This document shows positions 10,237 through 23,810 of a stretch of 64,000 bases of DNA, piece by piece. The notes below the pieces were generated by a model. The model did not search any database. It was not told the DNA's origin and saw only the letters and a program-made list of their open reading frames with translations. The position numbers and the translations under genes were made by a program. Origin of the DNA: Butyriboletus loyo (taxonomy: Eukaryota; Basidiomycota; Agaricomycetes; Boletales; Boletaceae); contig JBBPSI010000018.1 in NCBI GenBank assembly GCA_038093515.1, forward strand, positions 124,001 through 188,000. The letters are read 5' to 3'. Every line of letters begins with the position of its first letter. Position 1 is the stretch's first letter.

Positions 10237-12794
10237 ATGCAATCTCTCCGCTCACGACGTCCCTCGGAATCAAGACCACCAGTAAAACGACATGGTTCAA
10301 AGCTCGCAAAAGCCCCTTCGACATCGAGGCAGAATGTTCGCAAGTCCGCCGTCGACGACAAGATGAAGAAGCGCATGTCGCTCAGATATGCAGAAATATC
10401 CGCGCCGACAGACCCTTCCGTGCCAGCCGTGCCAACCGTCCCCCTCGGTCTCAGACCCGGCCCACAACGCGATCCCGATGAGATCGTCCTCGACATCACC
10501 CAGGTCAAGGAGGACCCCCGTGCCCTCGACCAGCGTCTCCTCGACAAGGAAGACTTTGATCCAGATGACTGTAAGTCTCGCAATCACCCCAAGGACGCTA
10601 TTCATGAGCAGGGTCACCAGACCTCAAAGCAAAGCTCGCAAACTCGACCGAGGCAGAACTCAAGTCCCTCCAGTCCTCTCTGCGCTCCCTCAAAGACGAC
10701 ACCGCCGTCGAGTTGCAGCGCAACGTCTTCAAAAAGTCAGCATAGCCCAACCCTCATCGTCCTTCACTGACCACCCAGTTGACGTAGCTATGCCGAATTC
10801 GTCCTCGTCTCAAAAGAGATCAGCGTCCTCGAGAACGAGATGCTCGAACTCAAGGAAAGCCTCCAGGAATGGAAGAGCATGCCTTCTCTCTTGCACATCG
10901 ACGAATCCGCCTCCGTTGCAGGTCAGTCTCTCTTACACCCCTTTCACACAACTCATCCTCTCTTAGAACGCAGACGTGCCGCGCGTTCTTCCGTTGTGGA
11001 TCTCCGCATCCTCTATGCTTCCCAGATGCAAACGCTACATTCCCAGATATCCGGTTCTGCCAAGTTTGCACCCGCCACCCCAGGCAGGCATGTCGTCGCC
11101 GAAATGGACGGCATTTGGGAATTGAATGCGGCAACATACAAGGTCATCAGTATGGTTCGATTCGTCATATTGGACGACGCCGTATTGATTGCCAGGAGAA
11201 GAAGAGGTGGTGGCACGGTTGCCCCCATTTCGGGGAGTAGCAACGCTGCCGAAACCGCAGGCAAGCTCGTCGCCGAGAGGTGCTGGCCTTTGAATGAGAT
11301 GTTGGTCCTTGACACCAAAGACACTGCCAGTAAGTCGGCTCCGATCGATCCTTCATCTTCTGACTCCCCACAGGTATGACCAATGTCTTCAAAGTTCGTC
11401 ACGGCAAAGAGACACATGTATATCGCACCGATGCTCCAACTGATAAAAAGATACTGCTTGGGCAGTTCCGCCAAGTGGCAGAAGAATTGGCAGTTCGAAG
11501 GCGCAAGGAGCGTGAGGGCGAGCATGAGCGCAGGAAAAGTTTGTGGGCAGGTGCTAATTCAGGGGGTGACGTGCGTCTAAATCTTTCCTCAATAATAACC
11601 CCCTTTTCACATCCATAAAGCAGCGCGCGTCCGCGGTCTTCAATCTCGATAAGCTTCCCCCACTCTCCGACTGGATGGCCGAGTTAGCCCGCGCTGCAAA
11701 TTCTTCAACGCCTGCCGCAGCAGAAGCGTCTGCAAGGGCCAAAAACGACCGTAATGCGCGTGCACTCTCTGAACTCTCGGACGACTTGACGGTTACTATT
11801 GCCCTTCGTGCATGGCCTCGTGCAGTCAAGTTGGCCGAGTCTGCGCGAGCTTATCCGAGTTTGACTCCGCTTGTCGCGGCACTGACGTCTGCCCTGCTGG
11901 ACGCGCTTGCTCGCCCGAAGAACTCAAAGTCCATGTGTGTGGAGCTTGTCGGTCATCTACTGCGTCTTGGCGCTGTGGCTCGGGCCCGAGAGACGTTCCT
12001 AGCTGCGAGAGGAGCTGCGATCAAGGGCTATGTTCGCGCCATCACATTTGAAGGGCATGTCGGCCTCTATACACACAATCTCGCAGTGATAGTGTTTACA
12101 GCGATCAAGCATACTGCGGATTGGTTCCTCGCCGGGTTCGTGGAGCATGAGATGACCTCTGGTGAGTCTACTCTCGAATCTGGGAAGACGTTACTCATGC
12201 GGCGACTCAGGTTTCATCGACTGGGCGAAAAAGCAGATCGAGTTGTATGCTGAAATATTCAGGAAACAAGTGTATAGCTCGGATGTGGACCAACCAACTA
12301 TTGATGAAGCACTCTTTATCACCCATTCCCAGAGTCGAAAGGTTTGTGTACTTTTGCCATGCTTCACACTCCTCCAGCTGATAGCCATACAGTTGTTACA
12401 AGAGTTTGGTCTCGACTTCCGTTACCTCCTTGATGAACTCTTGGTTCAGCATCCCAAAGCACCGTCTATATCTAACCCCCAGATCATGCCTCCCCGACTT
12501 GCGATTCCAACTCCCACTTTGTCTCGAACTTATAACTCATCCAACTCACCCTCACCTTCACCTTCAGCTGCGAATCCTCCCTCACCGTCGATACCCCGTG
12601 TGCGTCGACCGTCTCTCTCTCGAGGCGACTCTACTAGCATCCCTTCAACCCCATTAAGACCTCCACTACCAAGATCCCACGACAGCACAAGGGCAGCTGG
12701 GCCACCACCGCCACGCTCGACGAATAGGCCGAGTGGTACAGTTTTTACGCGTTCGGCACAGATAGCGATTCCCGACCGGGAAGGGATGATCTAA
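10237..12794 (+). CDS. EXO84: Exocyst complex component Exo84
   Basis: Subunit of the octameric exocyst that tethers secretory vesicles to sites of polarised growth. The ATG at 10237 (MQSLRSRRP) begins a basic N-terminus. The Vps51/EXO84 coiled-coil region follows (TEAELKSLQSSLRSLK, EISVLENEMLELKESLQEWKSM). A PH-like segment comes next (HVVAEMDGIWELNAATYKVI, FVILDDAVLIARRRR, CWPLNEMLVLD, KILLGQFRQVAEELAVRR). The C-terminal cullin-repeat helices include ALSELSDDLTVTIALRAWPR, LVGHLLRLGAVARARETFL, DWAKKQIELYAEIFRKQVY and LLQEFGLDFRYLLDELL. The end is a Pro/Ser-rich disordered tail. At least seven introns are needed to join these frames. Confidence 0.9.
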
Positions 12795-12974
12795 TTCCAC
12801 TACCACGACCCCGTTATAAGTAGGCGCTGGCCATTCGATGGCGCACCATTTGTATTAGTACTGCACTTGCGAGTAAATATTCACCGGGAGCTGGTCTGGT
12901 TTGACGCGTCTGTCACGCGTGACCACACGCGTCTCATGGATTTTCTCACCCAACGATCCTGAGTGCAGGCGACG

Positions 12975-15287
12975 ATGACCACACCCGTCGAACTCAACCC
13001 ACCGCGATGGAATCCGTCCACAGACCCCGCCTCCATCGTCGTTCCAGGACTTGACACCAACGCACCCATAAACGACCAGATCGACCAGATCGAACAGCTC
13101 ATCACCATTAAACTACAGGTGAGCAGAACGACTCGCATCGCCGCCAGGTCCCAAACAGCGAATGATCGAGAAAAGAACATAGATGCCAATTTTTCGAGGA
13201 TTCAGCATCTCATGGCGACAAGGTTGTTGCCAGCTGTGAAGCGCTATGCGCTCGGTACGGAACCGGTTCGTGAAGCGGCCAAGGTAACGGTCTTGTCAAG
13301 CTTCATCACACAGTCGCTGTCTCAAAACTTTCTCCGTGTGCATAAGTTTTGGACATCGTTTTACGAGCAGGCCGCGCAAGTGCATATACCGACGCTCGAG
13401 GATTACGATTCCGTGCATGACGAGCAGACCCAATCATCCGTCGCCGATTCTGAATCGGCGTCTGACTCCCAGCCCAGGGAGGATTTGGATGTGACCCCGT
13501 CGCGTATGCCTTCTGAGATGACCACTAGGACGTATGACGTGACTGCGTCCGAGAGTTCGTTCATGCCCGTAAACGCGGTCTCGTCGACCCCGGCACGTCC
13601 TGGGCATGCACCTGATCGGACTTTAGACGATCAACCCTCCTGGAGTGCTTCTCTCGAGTCACCGATAATTCATCTCAAGAGTGAACTCCAAAGCTTTGCG
13701 CGCGAAGAAGAGGAAGCCTCTGTGCGACAGGACACGTCATCTCTTACAGACAGTCTCATGTACGAGGAGGAGAACACTATCCAGCAATTCCCATCGATCG
13801 GCCAAGAGAAGGTGGTTCGAGGCGGTTCGAGGCTTGATCGTGGCGAACCCAAAGCCAAGGTCCAGTCTTCACATATCTCTCGAAGCGCGCTGCCGACTCC
13901 TCGTACAAACGTGACGAATGCGTATGTGTCACCGCTCAAGGTCAAGCCAAAGACACCAATCGCCATCCCAAAACATATCCAGTCTTTACTCCCTGCTAAA
14001 TTGGAAAACGAACCTGTGTTTCCATCGCCCCGTCGCCCGCGATATGAGCGGACGCCGAGAAAGCCTACAGCTGCTTCTCCGTCCACGTCCACATCCACAT
14101 CTATATCGTCCGCGTTGGATATTCCCTCTCTGACGAAACATGTGTCGGACTCGAACCAGGAGCCGAAATTCACCATGTTTAACGACTCTTTCGATGATTC
14201 GGTCGATTTGATGCAGGGAATGTCTCCGCCACGGACGTTGGCGTTTGCGAGGGCGCCGAGGTCCAGTGTGGGACTCGGACTTTTGCCGTCACTTGGTCAG
14301 ACGCCTGGAAGAGACTTGCCCACTCTCGGGAGAACGCCCGGGAAGGAGGCAGCAGACCGCATCAGACGGGATCTGCTGGGCGACATGCAAAGCCAATTTG
14401 GATCTGTAAACAGCCTGGCATCGAGTAAGATGAGAACGCCTGCGTTTGGATATGGCACCGGTGCAGTCAAGGATGATACGATGAGTACGATTCCAACCCC
14501 GCCTTCGCTCTCGCGGTACACGCGGCACGCGTATCCTTCCTTGACAGATAGCAACGACACCGATACAAGTTTGGCAAGTATGATGCGACGTGTCGGGCTT
14601 GAAATGCCAGAGTCCAGTTTCAAAGCTGATTCTGTTGCATCTGCGTCGCATTCGAGGACATCTTCGCAAGCGGACAGTGGGACCGGTATGCTTGCTCTTC
14701 CAATGAGGGAGGACGAACTGGATACACCCGACCATCAAGGATTGGACATGTTCGACCTACAAGAAGACGACCAAACCGCAATCCAGCTTGGATCACACCC
14801 TCATACCAACTCGGACTCGGATTCCGATTCGCTCAACGACGAACCGGTTCGTCCTGGCCAGCCTTCCACGGCTTTCCTGATGGCGTCGTCCCGCGAACCC
14901 GACCCGGATGACTCTTTTGGGTCGTCCAACTCGAACCACTCGAGTGACTCTCTGGGTGCAGATGAATTTGGAGGTGGAGACGAGATCGCCGTGCATCCGT
15001 TTGCGCGGGCGCTCCAAGCCATCGGCGGGGATGAGGACGGCTTTGACGATAGCTTTGACTCTGAGGGTGGGTACGAGGCACCTCAGAGTGAGGATTCGTT
15101 AGAGGTCACGGAGGAGACGGTGTTTGGGATTCCGCCTGCGCAGCGTCGACAGCAGGGGAGGGAGCCGGGTCAGCTGAGATTGCTTGGGGAGGACTTGTTG
15201 CAGGACACGATCGGGATTGGGGGGCAGCTTGCCAAGGTGGGGAGGATGGAGGAGAGTCCGACACCACACTATGGAAGGGATGTATGA
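12975..15287 (+). CDS. ASK1: DASH complex subunit Ask1
   Basis: Outer-kinetochore protein of the fungal DASH/Dam1 ring that couples chromosomes to microtubules. The conserved N-terminal part has two introns: 13119-13175 (57 nt) and 13284-13346 (63 nt). Removing them joins INDQIDQIEQLITIKLQ to NIDANFSRIQHLM, and PVREAAK to FWTSFYEQAAQ, which is the Ask1 family core. Both introns are multiples of three with no stop, so the unspliced frame is also open. The rest is a long Ser/Asp/Pro-rich region of about 600 residues with many SP/TP sites, consistent with Cdk phosphorylation known for yeast Ask1. The first ATG in frame is 12975. The protein is about 730 aa, longer than yeast Ask1 (about 290). 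Confidence 0.88.
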   Translation: MTTPVELNPPRWNPSTDPASIVVPGLDTNAPINDQIDQIEQLITIKLQVSRTTRIAARSQTANDREKNIDANFSRIQHLMATRLLPAVKRYALGTEPVREAAKVTVLSSFITQSLSQNFLRVHKFWTSFYEQAAQVHIPTLEDYDSVHDEQTQSSVADSESASDSQPREDLDVTPSRMPSEMTTRTYDVTASESSFMPVNAVSSTPARPGHAPDRTLDDQPSWSASLESPIIHLKSELQSFAREEEEASVRQDTSSLTDSLMYEEENTIQQFPSIGQEKVVRGGSRLDRGEPKAKVQSSHISRSALPTPRTNVTNAYVSPLKVKPKTPIAIPKHIQSLLPAKLENEPVFPSPRRPRYERTPRKPTAASPSTSTSTSISSALDIPSLTKHVSDSNQEPKFTMFNDSFDDSVDLMQGMSPPRTLAFARAPRSSVGLGLLPSLGQTPGRDLPTLGRTPGKEAADRIRRDLLGDMQSQFGSVNSLASSKMRTPAFGYGTGAVKDDTMSTIPTPPSLSRYTRHAYPSLTDSNDTDTSLASMMRRVGLEMPESSFKADSVASASHSRTSSQADSGTGMLALPMREDELDTPDHQGLDMFDLQEDDQTAIQLGSHPHTNSDSDSDSLNDEPVRPGQPSTAFLMASSREPDPDDSFGSSNSNHSSDSLGADEFGGGDEIAVHPFARALQAIGGDEDGFDDSFDSEGGYEAPQSEDSLEVTEETVFGIPPAQRRQQGREPGQLRLLGEDLLQDTIGIGGQLAKVGRMEESPTPHYGRDV

Positions 15288-15875
15288 ACTACGTATACAC
15301 GCAGCATGCTCTCGGCTGGGTACGTGTCAAGGCAGCAGCAGCGACACAACCGCCAGCATCACTCGTCCATGCACCCAAGATACCCGAGAAAACCTGTCAA
15401 GCGCGTGTTGTTGCGAGTACATCCAGTCATCCATCAGAGCCAAACCCTCGAACTCGTAGCACCAGCGTATCACCACTTGGAAATGCCCCTCCGAATGAGT
15501 AGACCGCGTCGCACTCGACCCCACACTCAAGTACGAAGGGAAGAACCACTCGAATCCCCAAGTGAAGCTTTGAGGCACATACCTGGCGTCCTACAATGTG
15601 TTATGAGCTCAGTGATTCATCTCGTATAAGAAATCGACCAAGAGCGTATTCCACCTTGTATTGCGGTGGCAGAAATAAACTGTTGACTTTGGTCTCAAAG
15701 TTGATGTTCGTAGTGTTGACCACCGAGTCTGAGCCTCTTGCTACTGGCGAGTCCTCCACGTCTCTTGTCACTAACATCATCATCTTTCTGAACTCACTGT
15801 CCGAGTCTCTCTCGGGAGGGGTATGTACATTACACACCGATCTCTCAGAGGTGCACCTCTGTCGAGTACTGAGTG
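15288..15875. other. ASK1-DPH4 intergenic region, no supported gene
   Basis: About 590 bases. An 83-codon frame at 15327-15578 (-), rich in aromatic residues (SFTWGFEWFFPSYL), starts at a non-ATG codon and has no clear upstream exon. Another frame at 15596-16015 (+) overlaps DPH4 out of frame. I cannot support a gene in it. It should hold the ASK1 3' end and the DPH4 promoter. Confidence 0.35.
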
Positions 15876-16478
15876 ATGCTCTACACCACTTCCTCGGATT
15901 TCTATACCCTACTTCAAATCCCTCGATGTGCACCCCCAAGCGACATCAAGATCGCCTACCATCGTACCCTCCTACGTCTCCATCCCGACAAACAGTCCCG
16001 ACCGCGCAATCATAGTTCCATAGCCCCAGCAGTCTCTGATGTAGACACTCCCGCGGACCCGACTCGGAATAGACCACGACCACTGCTGTCGCCGCCTCCC
16101 GAGGAGGCGTCGGTCGACATGGCGTTGTTGAAAGAGGCGTACAAGACGCTTTCGGACGTGGGTTTACGTGCGGCCTACGATGGATTATTGAGGCGGGAAG
16201 AATCTAGACATGTACTATCGTGCGGGTCGAGGCCGGCGCAGGTCGTCTCGCTCGAAGAGTTCACCGCGGTGGAGACGGTGACCGAGATAGGATCGGGCGC
16301 GGAAATGGGAGCGGAAGTAGACTCGACGCAGGAGTGGCGATATAGGTGTCGGTGTGGTGGGATGTATCGCATCACGCAAGACGATTTAGAGAACGGGACG
16401 CATCTCGTGGGTTGTGAGAGCTGTTCGGAGGTGATCTGGGTTGGATACGAGGAGGCGGTGATCTCTGAGGACGAGTGA
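15876..16478 (+). CDS. DPH4: Diphthamide biosynthesis protein 4 (J-domain plus CSL zinc finger)
   Basis: Co-chaperone and electron carrier needed for the first step of diphthamide synthesis on elongation factor 2. A single exon of about 200 aa. Residues 1-100 form a J domain: DFYTLLQIPRCAPPSDIKIAY, LRLHPDKQ with the HPD signature, and KEAYKTLSDVGLRAAYD. The J domain is split by a roughly 40-residue Ser/Pro-rich insertion after HPDKQ. The C-terminus is a CSL zinc ribbon: YRCRCGGMYRITQDDLE, then GCESCSEVIWVGYE, with the paired CxC and CxxC ligands. The start is the ATG at 15876 (MLYTTSSDFY). It is convergent with the DNA methyltransferase gene. Confidence 0.93.
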   Translation: MLYTTSSDFYTLLQIPRCAPPSDIKIAYHRTLLRLHPDKQSRPRNHSSIAPAVSDVDTPADPTRNRPRPLLSPPPEEASVDMALLKEAYKTLSDVGLRAAYDGLLRREESRHVLSCGSRPAQVVSLEEFTAVETVTEIGSGAEMGAEVDSTQEWRYRCRCGGMYRITQDDLENGTHLVGCESCSEVIWVGYEEAVISEDE

Positions 16479-16797
16479 CGCAGTGAGCGCGTAATTATGA
16501 ACTTTTTTTGACTGTTGGAATTGTTACTGAACGGCTGCTTTACTAGATGCTAGGATCGCTCGTTTGAACGGCGATGATGTCGTGGATTCGAGTATCACCG
16601 CTCTCTGAAAACCACGTCACAGGTTTCGTGCTCACACTCTCGACCTCCGACTCGTCGACTCACCCCGTAGAAAATAAAGACCGGCGCCAGACAATGAGAT
16701 AGAATTAGACAAGTACAAGCGAATTGGTATGAAAATCGATTCAAGTCGACGTTTCCGACGCGATTTACGAGAACAGCCAATTACTTACTGGGTAGCC
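16479..16797. other. Convergent intergenic region (DPH4 and DNA methyltransferase 3' ends)
   Basis: About 320 bases between two facing stop codons. It includes an A/T-rich stretch just after the DPH4 stop (TTATGAACTTTTTTTGACTG), likely part of a 3' UTR. No gene seen. Confidence 0.4.
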
Positions 16798-19700
16798 TCA
16801 ATCGACTTGCATTGCGGACGAATCATCATCCATAGATCTAGCTTCATCATCCGTAAATTCCGCATCCATAGGTTCCTCAGGGATGGGGTTCCTTTTCGCC
16901 CAATCTTTGTAGAGTGTCTCACGAAATTCGCGTGCCATCGCCATCGAGACTGGCCATGGGACTGCGTTCCCAATCTGTCGGTGCATCTGGTCTCGGCTGA
17001 GCTTACAAGATCGACGAACAACTATATGAGGACACTTACAGTCACGACGCGGTCGTCTTGAGCATGGAATATAAAATGATCTGGAAACCCTTGTGAACGG
17101 GCGAGTTCCCGAACCGTCACAATGCGTCTGCTCTAAAACTAAGCATCAATACGAATACCCATGCGTGACAAGGGGTAGGCATATACATAAGGATGTATCA
17201 CGCGGCACTGCTTCGCCGTCGGGTCCACATTTGTGACTGTGGTTTGAAACCATTTGTCTCGTTGGACGCGTCCATAATATCCTGTAATCATCGTGTCGGA
17301 CAAATGACCCGCGTATATGTTGGCTGTTGCTCACCAGATTGGAAACCCTTCCTGGCGACTGACGATTGGGGGTTGACAAGCTGCCATTCCCAAAGATCGG
17401 GTCTCAAACCTGTCCGGATAAATTCAGTCTAGGAGAACCACAGCGACAGAAGGTCTTACTCCGATAGTCCGCATCAGCCTCGATGGGAATCTCAACGACT
17501 CTAAGCTCGTGAAAAAAAATCAGCATACCGCACGATCGTCAACGCCCTACAAGACTTGCCTCTCCACCTTTTTAGGATCATATGTGCGCGTGTACTGCTG
17601 GATATCTCGTGTCGGTCGACTGCGGCACCTCTGTTGAAACCTTGTGTGCGGCTCGTGTTCGTACGGAACATCAGGTCCCTGAAAACCACACCATGGCTTA
17701 TCTTCATGACATTCCTTGACACGATTCTCTTCCATCTGACGTCTATTGAGCACTTGTTCAGGGTGTTTCCTACGAGAAGGAAGCCGCTTTAAGAAATGAA
17801 AACGCCTACACACAGGAGGAGGCGGCGCACCAGTCAAACTTGGGAAGGTCGCTGATCGCATCGTGTACGGATACATAACGATGCGGCGCGACACCAGAAA
17901 TGGTGGTTATCGGGCGAAATGCAAGTTCCTCAGGGAATTTGATTTCCAAATTGTCAGAGACAGGGAAATCATGCGTAGGCTGGGGAAACGAAGGTAGTTC
18001 CAAACCGCGTTTGGCAGCTATAAGAAAGAACCGGACCCGGGTTTGTGGCGTTCCATAGTGCGCAGCCTGAAGGAGACTACATCGAAGTTGATATCTATGA
18101 GGTATCGGAATTGATGTCATTACCACAACTAAACCAGGCAGAGGAAGACTTACCCCATGTCGAGAAGCGCCGCCGCGACGAGTTTCAGACCACCCATCGG
18201 GATGCCTCCCTTGACTGAATGTTCACCGTGCTGACGTGCACGAAGGTTGTAGTGTAGAAAACCTCGAACATTTTCAAATATACAATATTGAGGTCTGAGG
18301 AAGTCGACGAAGGAAAGGGCAGTAAGAATCAGATTGCTCTTTCTATCGTTGGCTTTCTGATACATGTTTAAAGTAGAGTGGGGCTGACTTTTGACAAGTC
18401 AGCGAGACCCGAGTAGATATCATGAGCACTTACCAAGGGAACCCCGTGATAAGACAATCAATGTCACCGGGCTTTGGAGGTGGAGGTAATTGATGGCCTT
18501 CGATGGACTTGAGTGGATCAGGATTTTTGTTTTCGTGGGTCAAAATTGCATGGCGGAGGACAAGATTGCTACATTGGTTGTACACTTTGATATCTGCTGA
18601 AGCATTGTTCCTGCCAATCAACATCCAGATAAGCTCTACAGTCTAAAACATCAATCTTACCTCAGTGTCTTTGCTGTACTTGGGGTAATCTCCACAGCAT
18701 GTGTCATTTTGAAACAACCCACCTCCTCCATAGCTAGACCAAATGCACCTGTTCCAGCAAATGGGTCAAAAACACGCAAAGGGGCCTCTTTTTCCAGGAA
18801 CATCTTCATCCCATTGAATTTCTTGAAATCTTGTTTCACACACATGGGACAGATGGGTAGGTCATCCCAGTGCATCCGACGCCTGCGAGCCCAAGATGTG
18901 ACACTGAGTGAGGGAAAATGATATTTGACGTAGAAGTGGTGGGGGGACATTGCTAGCCATGTATCCAACTCAGGCATGTCGTTTTTGACTACCACATAGC
19001 ATACCCCAATCAAGTTATGGATTGTGGTTGTCATCTCATCATCTGTTAAAAATATATGTCTCTACAATGCAAGGATGTGAACAAGTAAAAGGATCCCTAA
19101 GGAAGTGGACCTACCTCGTCCTTGAGTGCCGTATCTGGTCGACTCCCAACCCTGTCAGTGCGTCCAAAGAGCCGGACAACAACTTTGACATTGTCGTGCC
19201 CAATGCCATGGTCAAATCTGATGGTCTGACCAATATGACATGGCCCCTCATCTGCTTTAATCAAGACACAATCGTCCAAATGATACTCAACCCCATGCCA
19301 TCGTACACCAAGATGTATTTTTGCCACCTCGGTACCTTCATCAAGTTTTTGAGCTAGCTTGCATGCGGTGCAATTGTCCGGTGGTGGGTCTTGCGCACAG
19401 GCGACCAACGCATTCATATCAATATTCGTAAACGTGCCCTCACGGTCATCCCACAAGTACCTGGATCGCGTCGTCAGAACTGACGAACCGCGGCTATATG
19501 GCTCGTACCTGTAAAAGTAATCATGTGGCCGGATGTCTGCAAGAGACTGATCCGGCTTGATGTAGTGTGTATCAACTTTGCCGACGATATGTTTTAACGC
19601 CTGCGTATTACAATGGTTGACTAGGAACAGTTCCTGGGGAAGACCCAACTCTTGGAGGAACGTCTTGGAGCTGTGCTCGAACCATTGAACATGAACAGTC

Positions 19701-21426
19701 TCATCCAATTCATTCATGTGTATGATCCTAGCGAACCTGAACGAAACTTGGATGAGACGTTGCAAAGCTATGCAATAAATACCTTACCAAAAGTGATTGG
19801 CAAGCGTGTCCGTGGGAGGGAGATCGTTAGGATTTGGCGGAATACCCTCCCCTGGATAGAAAAGGACAGTATCTCCGACCTGTCAACCTCCCGTCAGCCT
19901 ATAGAAAAACAAGAAGACCCTGGTCCCTACCTCATATTTTACTCCATCTATCAGTATATGCTTCAGCCAGCGTGAGTGTCGTATCCTTTGATCCGGTCGG
20001 AACTGGACAAGCCGGCGGGCTTGAGCGCGCATCAAGAACCCGTGAAGCCGGAGGGTAAGCTCGTCTTTCGGTACCACCCCAGGCTCGACTCGAGGGCGGG
20101 GTCCAACGACTTGAAGAACTTCTCTGAATAATGGGACAGCCATTTGCGCAATCCGTGGAGTCACATGTGTAGGGTTTGTCGTACGCAGTACTACTAGGTC
20201 TAGGTTTCCCCTATATTGGACGTGGGGGTCACTTTCTAACGACTGTTTGTTTTGCTTCCTCTTGCCTACAGGCTTGAACATGACAGGAGCCAAGCGAGAA
20301 AGAAGGTGATGGATGACGATAGATGCTCTGAGGTCATCTCCACATGGGACAGTCTCCAGCGTTTGGCGTAGCTTCGGAACCTAGGGAGACACTTAATAGT
20401 CGTTCTCCGGGATGAAATAGACGCACAGCATCCCATAGCTCACGTTCAGTCAGAGGTTGACCGAAGATTGCAACGCCGTTATATTCTCGCATGAAAGCAG
20501 AAATTTCTCGTTCTGGGTCGTTTGTAGCAGAGGATATAACCAGTCGCAATATCGTCTGTAGCCTCCAGAAGGGGCGGAATTGACTGCGATATTTCTTGGA
20601 TGGCTCCGAAGTCTTGAGTTCGTAGATTGCATGTTCCGTTTCGACATAAAACGGGCTTTTCACGTCAGTATACGGTATGCCGATGTGCCATATACCTCCT
20701 CCTGGAGATCACATACCAGTCCGCTTCCCGATATCTTGTAAAGTACCGGAGGATGGGTGTCATGCGAATATACTGTTGCTCAGCTTCTACATCAAGACCA
20801 TCTTCCTGACCCTCGTCCTCATCTACGTCGTATTTCGCGACAATGAAACCAGCGCCGAGAACGCGATGATGACCACCCATGCCCTCGTCGAGGACATCAA
20901 GTGGAACCATACTATTTTCATGATGAGGGTCGAAGAAGGTAAAATGGGAAAGGGTGCGAGTTCGCTTCCTGCCATCGTCTGGGGGATCCTGTTCTTCACC
21001 AAATACGAGCAGATCACTGGTCTCCAAGATCTCATACGGCCGTGGTTCGTATTTTCGTACTGATATAAAGGAGGTCAAAAGGAGGAAGTATTAGAATGAA
21101 CTGGTACGCTCACTGGGCTGTGGGGTTGTATCGAAATTGCGGCGTTTCGCGCCCTACAGGGCTGTGGATCAGCACGATCAAATGGGAGATTCAAGCTGCT
21201 GAGCACGCACTCTGAGATCTACATCACCGGTGTCACCGCGATCCCGCTTGCGGCTGGCATCAGATGTAGTCGCTGAATCGTCTGGATCTTCAACGCGGAA
21301 AGAAATGTCGAAGGCGCTTGGTCGATTGCCGCGTCGACTTGGTCCTATCATCGTCGTGGATAGTTCGGACTCGGCGCGCGCCGTTGTAGTATGAGCATCT
21401 GACAAATCGGGTTGGCACAATGACAT
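16798..21426 (-). CDS. DNMT1-type DNA (cytosine-5) methyltransferase with RFD and two BAH domains
   Basis: Transfers methyl groups to cytosine in DNA; DNMT1-type enzymes maintain methylation after replication. In order: a short N-terminus from the ATG at 21426; a replication-foci domain (about 21,070-20,300: VRKYEPRPYEILETSDLLVF, FYVETEHAIYELKTSEPSK, FRPFWRLQTILRLV); BAH1 (about 19,960-19,590: GDTVLFYPGEGIPP, HVQWFEHSSKTFLQE); BAH2 (about 19,330-18,900: LDDCVLIKADEGP, VVVRLFGRTDR); then the catalytic domain. Catalytic motifs are I VFDPFAGTGAFGLAMEEVG, IV GFPCQPHSTLN, VI FENVRGF, VIII GTPQTRVRFFLIAAKRG, then RELARSQGFPDHFIF and IX/X QIGNAVPWPVSMA. The codon for the catalytic Cys of motif IV is split by a 46-nt intron (18388-18433). 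All motifs needed for activity are present. The exact first intron boundary near 21,220 is uncertain. Confidence 0.92.
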
Positions 21427-23533
<2,107 letters not shown>

Positions 23534-23810
23534 GGTGAACTTTGATTGATACAGAGGTTGCTCGATGATGCAAGGAGGACTTTGAGAGAAAGATGGCGGA
23601 AAGAAGAGGCTCAGATGGGTGCCATCCAAATCACGAAGGGGACGATAATAAGATAACCCTCAGCCTCCCAGCGGCCTCTGTAAATTTCGGCGGGTGTGTC
23701 TGAGGTCCCCCGACCCATATGAGACTCTACAAGGTCAACTCGAGCTTAGTCTACTTACGGCCGCTCAGTCAGCGCGCTAACCGACATTTCCCTCTTGCAT
23801 CTGCTCCATC

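Noticed and set aside
13670..14176. 168-codon minus-strand frame inside ASK1
   Set aside because: Antisense shadow of the ASK1 low-complexity exon; the plus-strand frame has the conserved DASH core and continuous coding.
16798..21426. Idea that the cytosine methyltransferase is part of a restriction-modification or defence system
   Set aside because: The RFD and BAH domains mark it as a eukaryotic DNMT1-type enzyme, and no endonuclease gene is adjacent.
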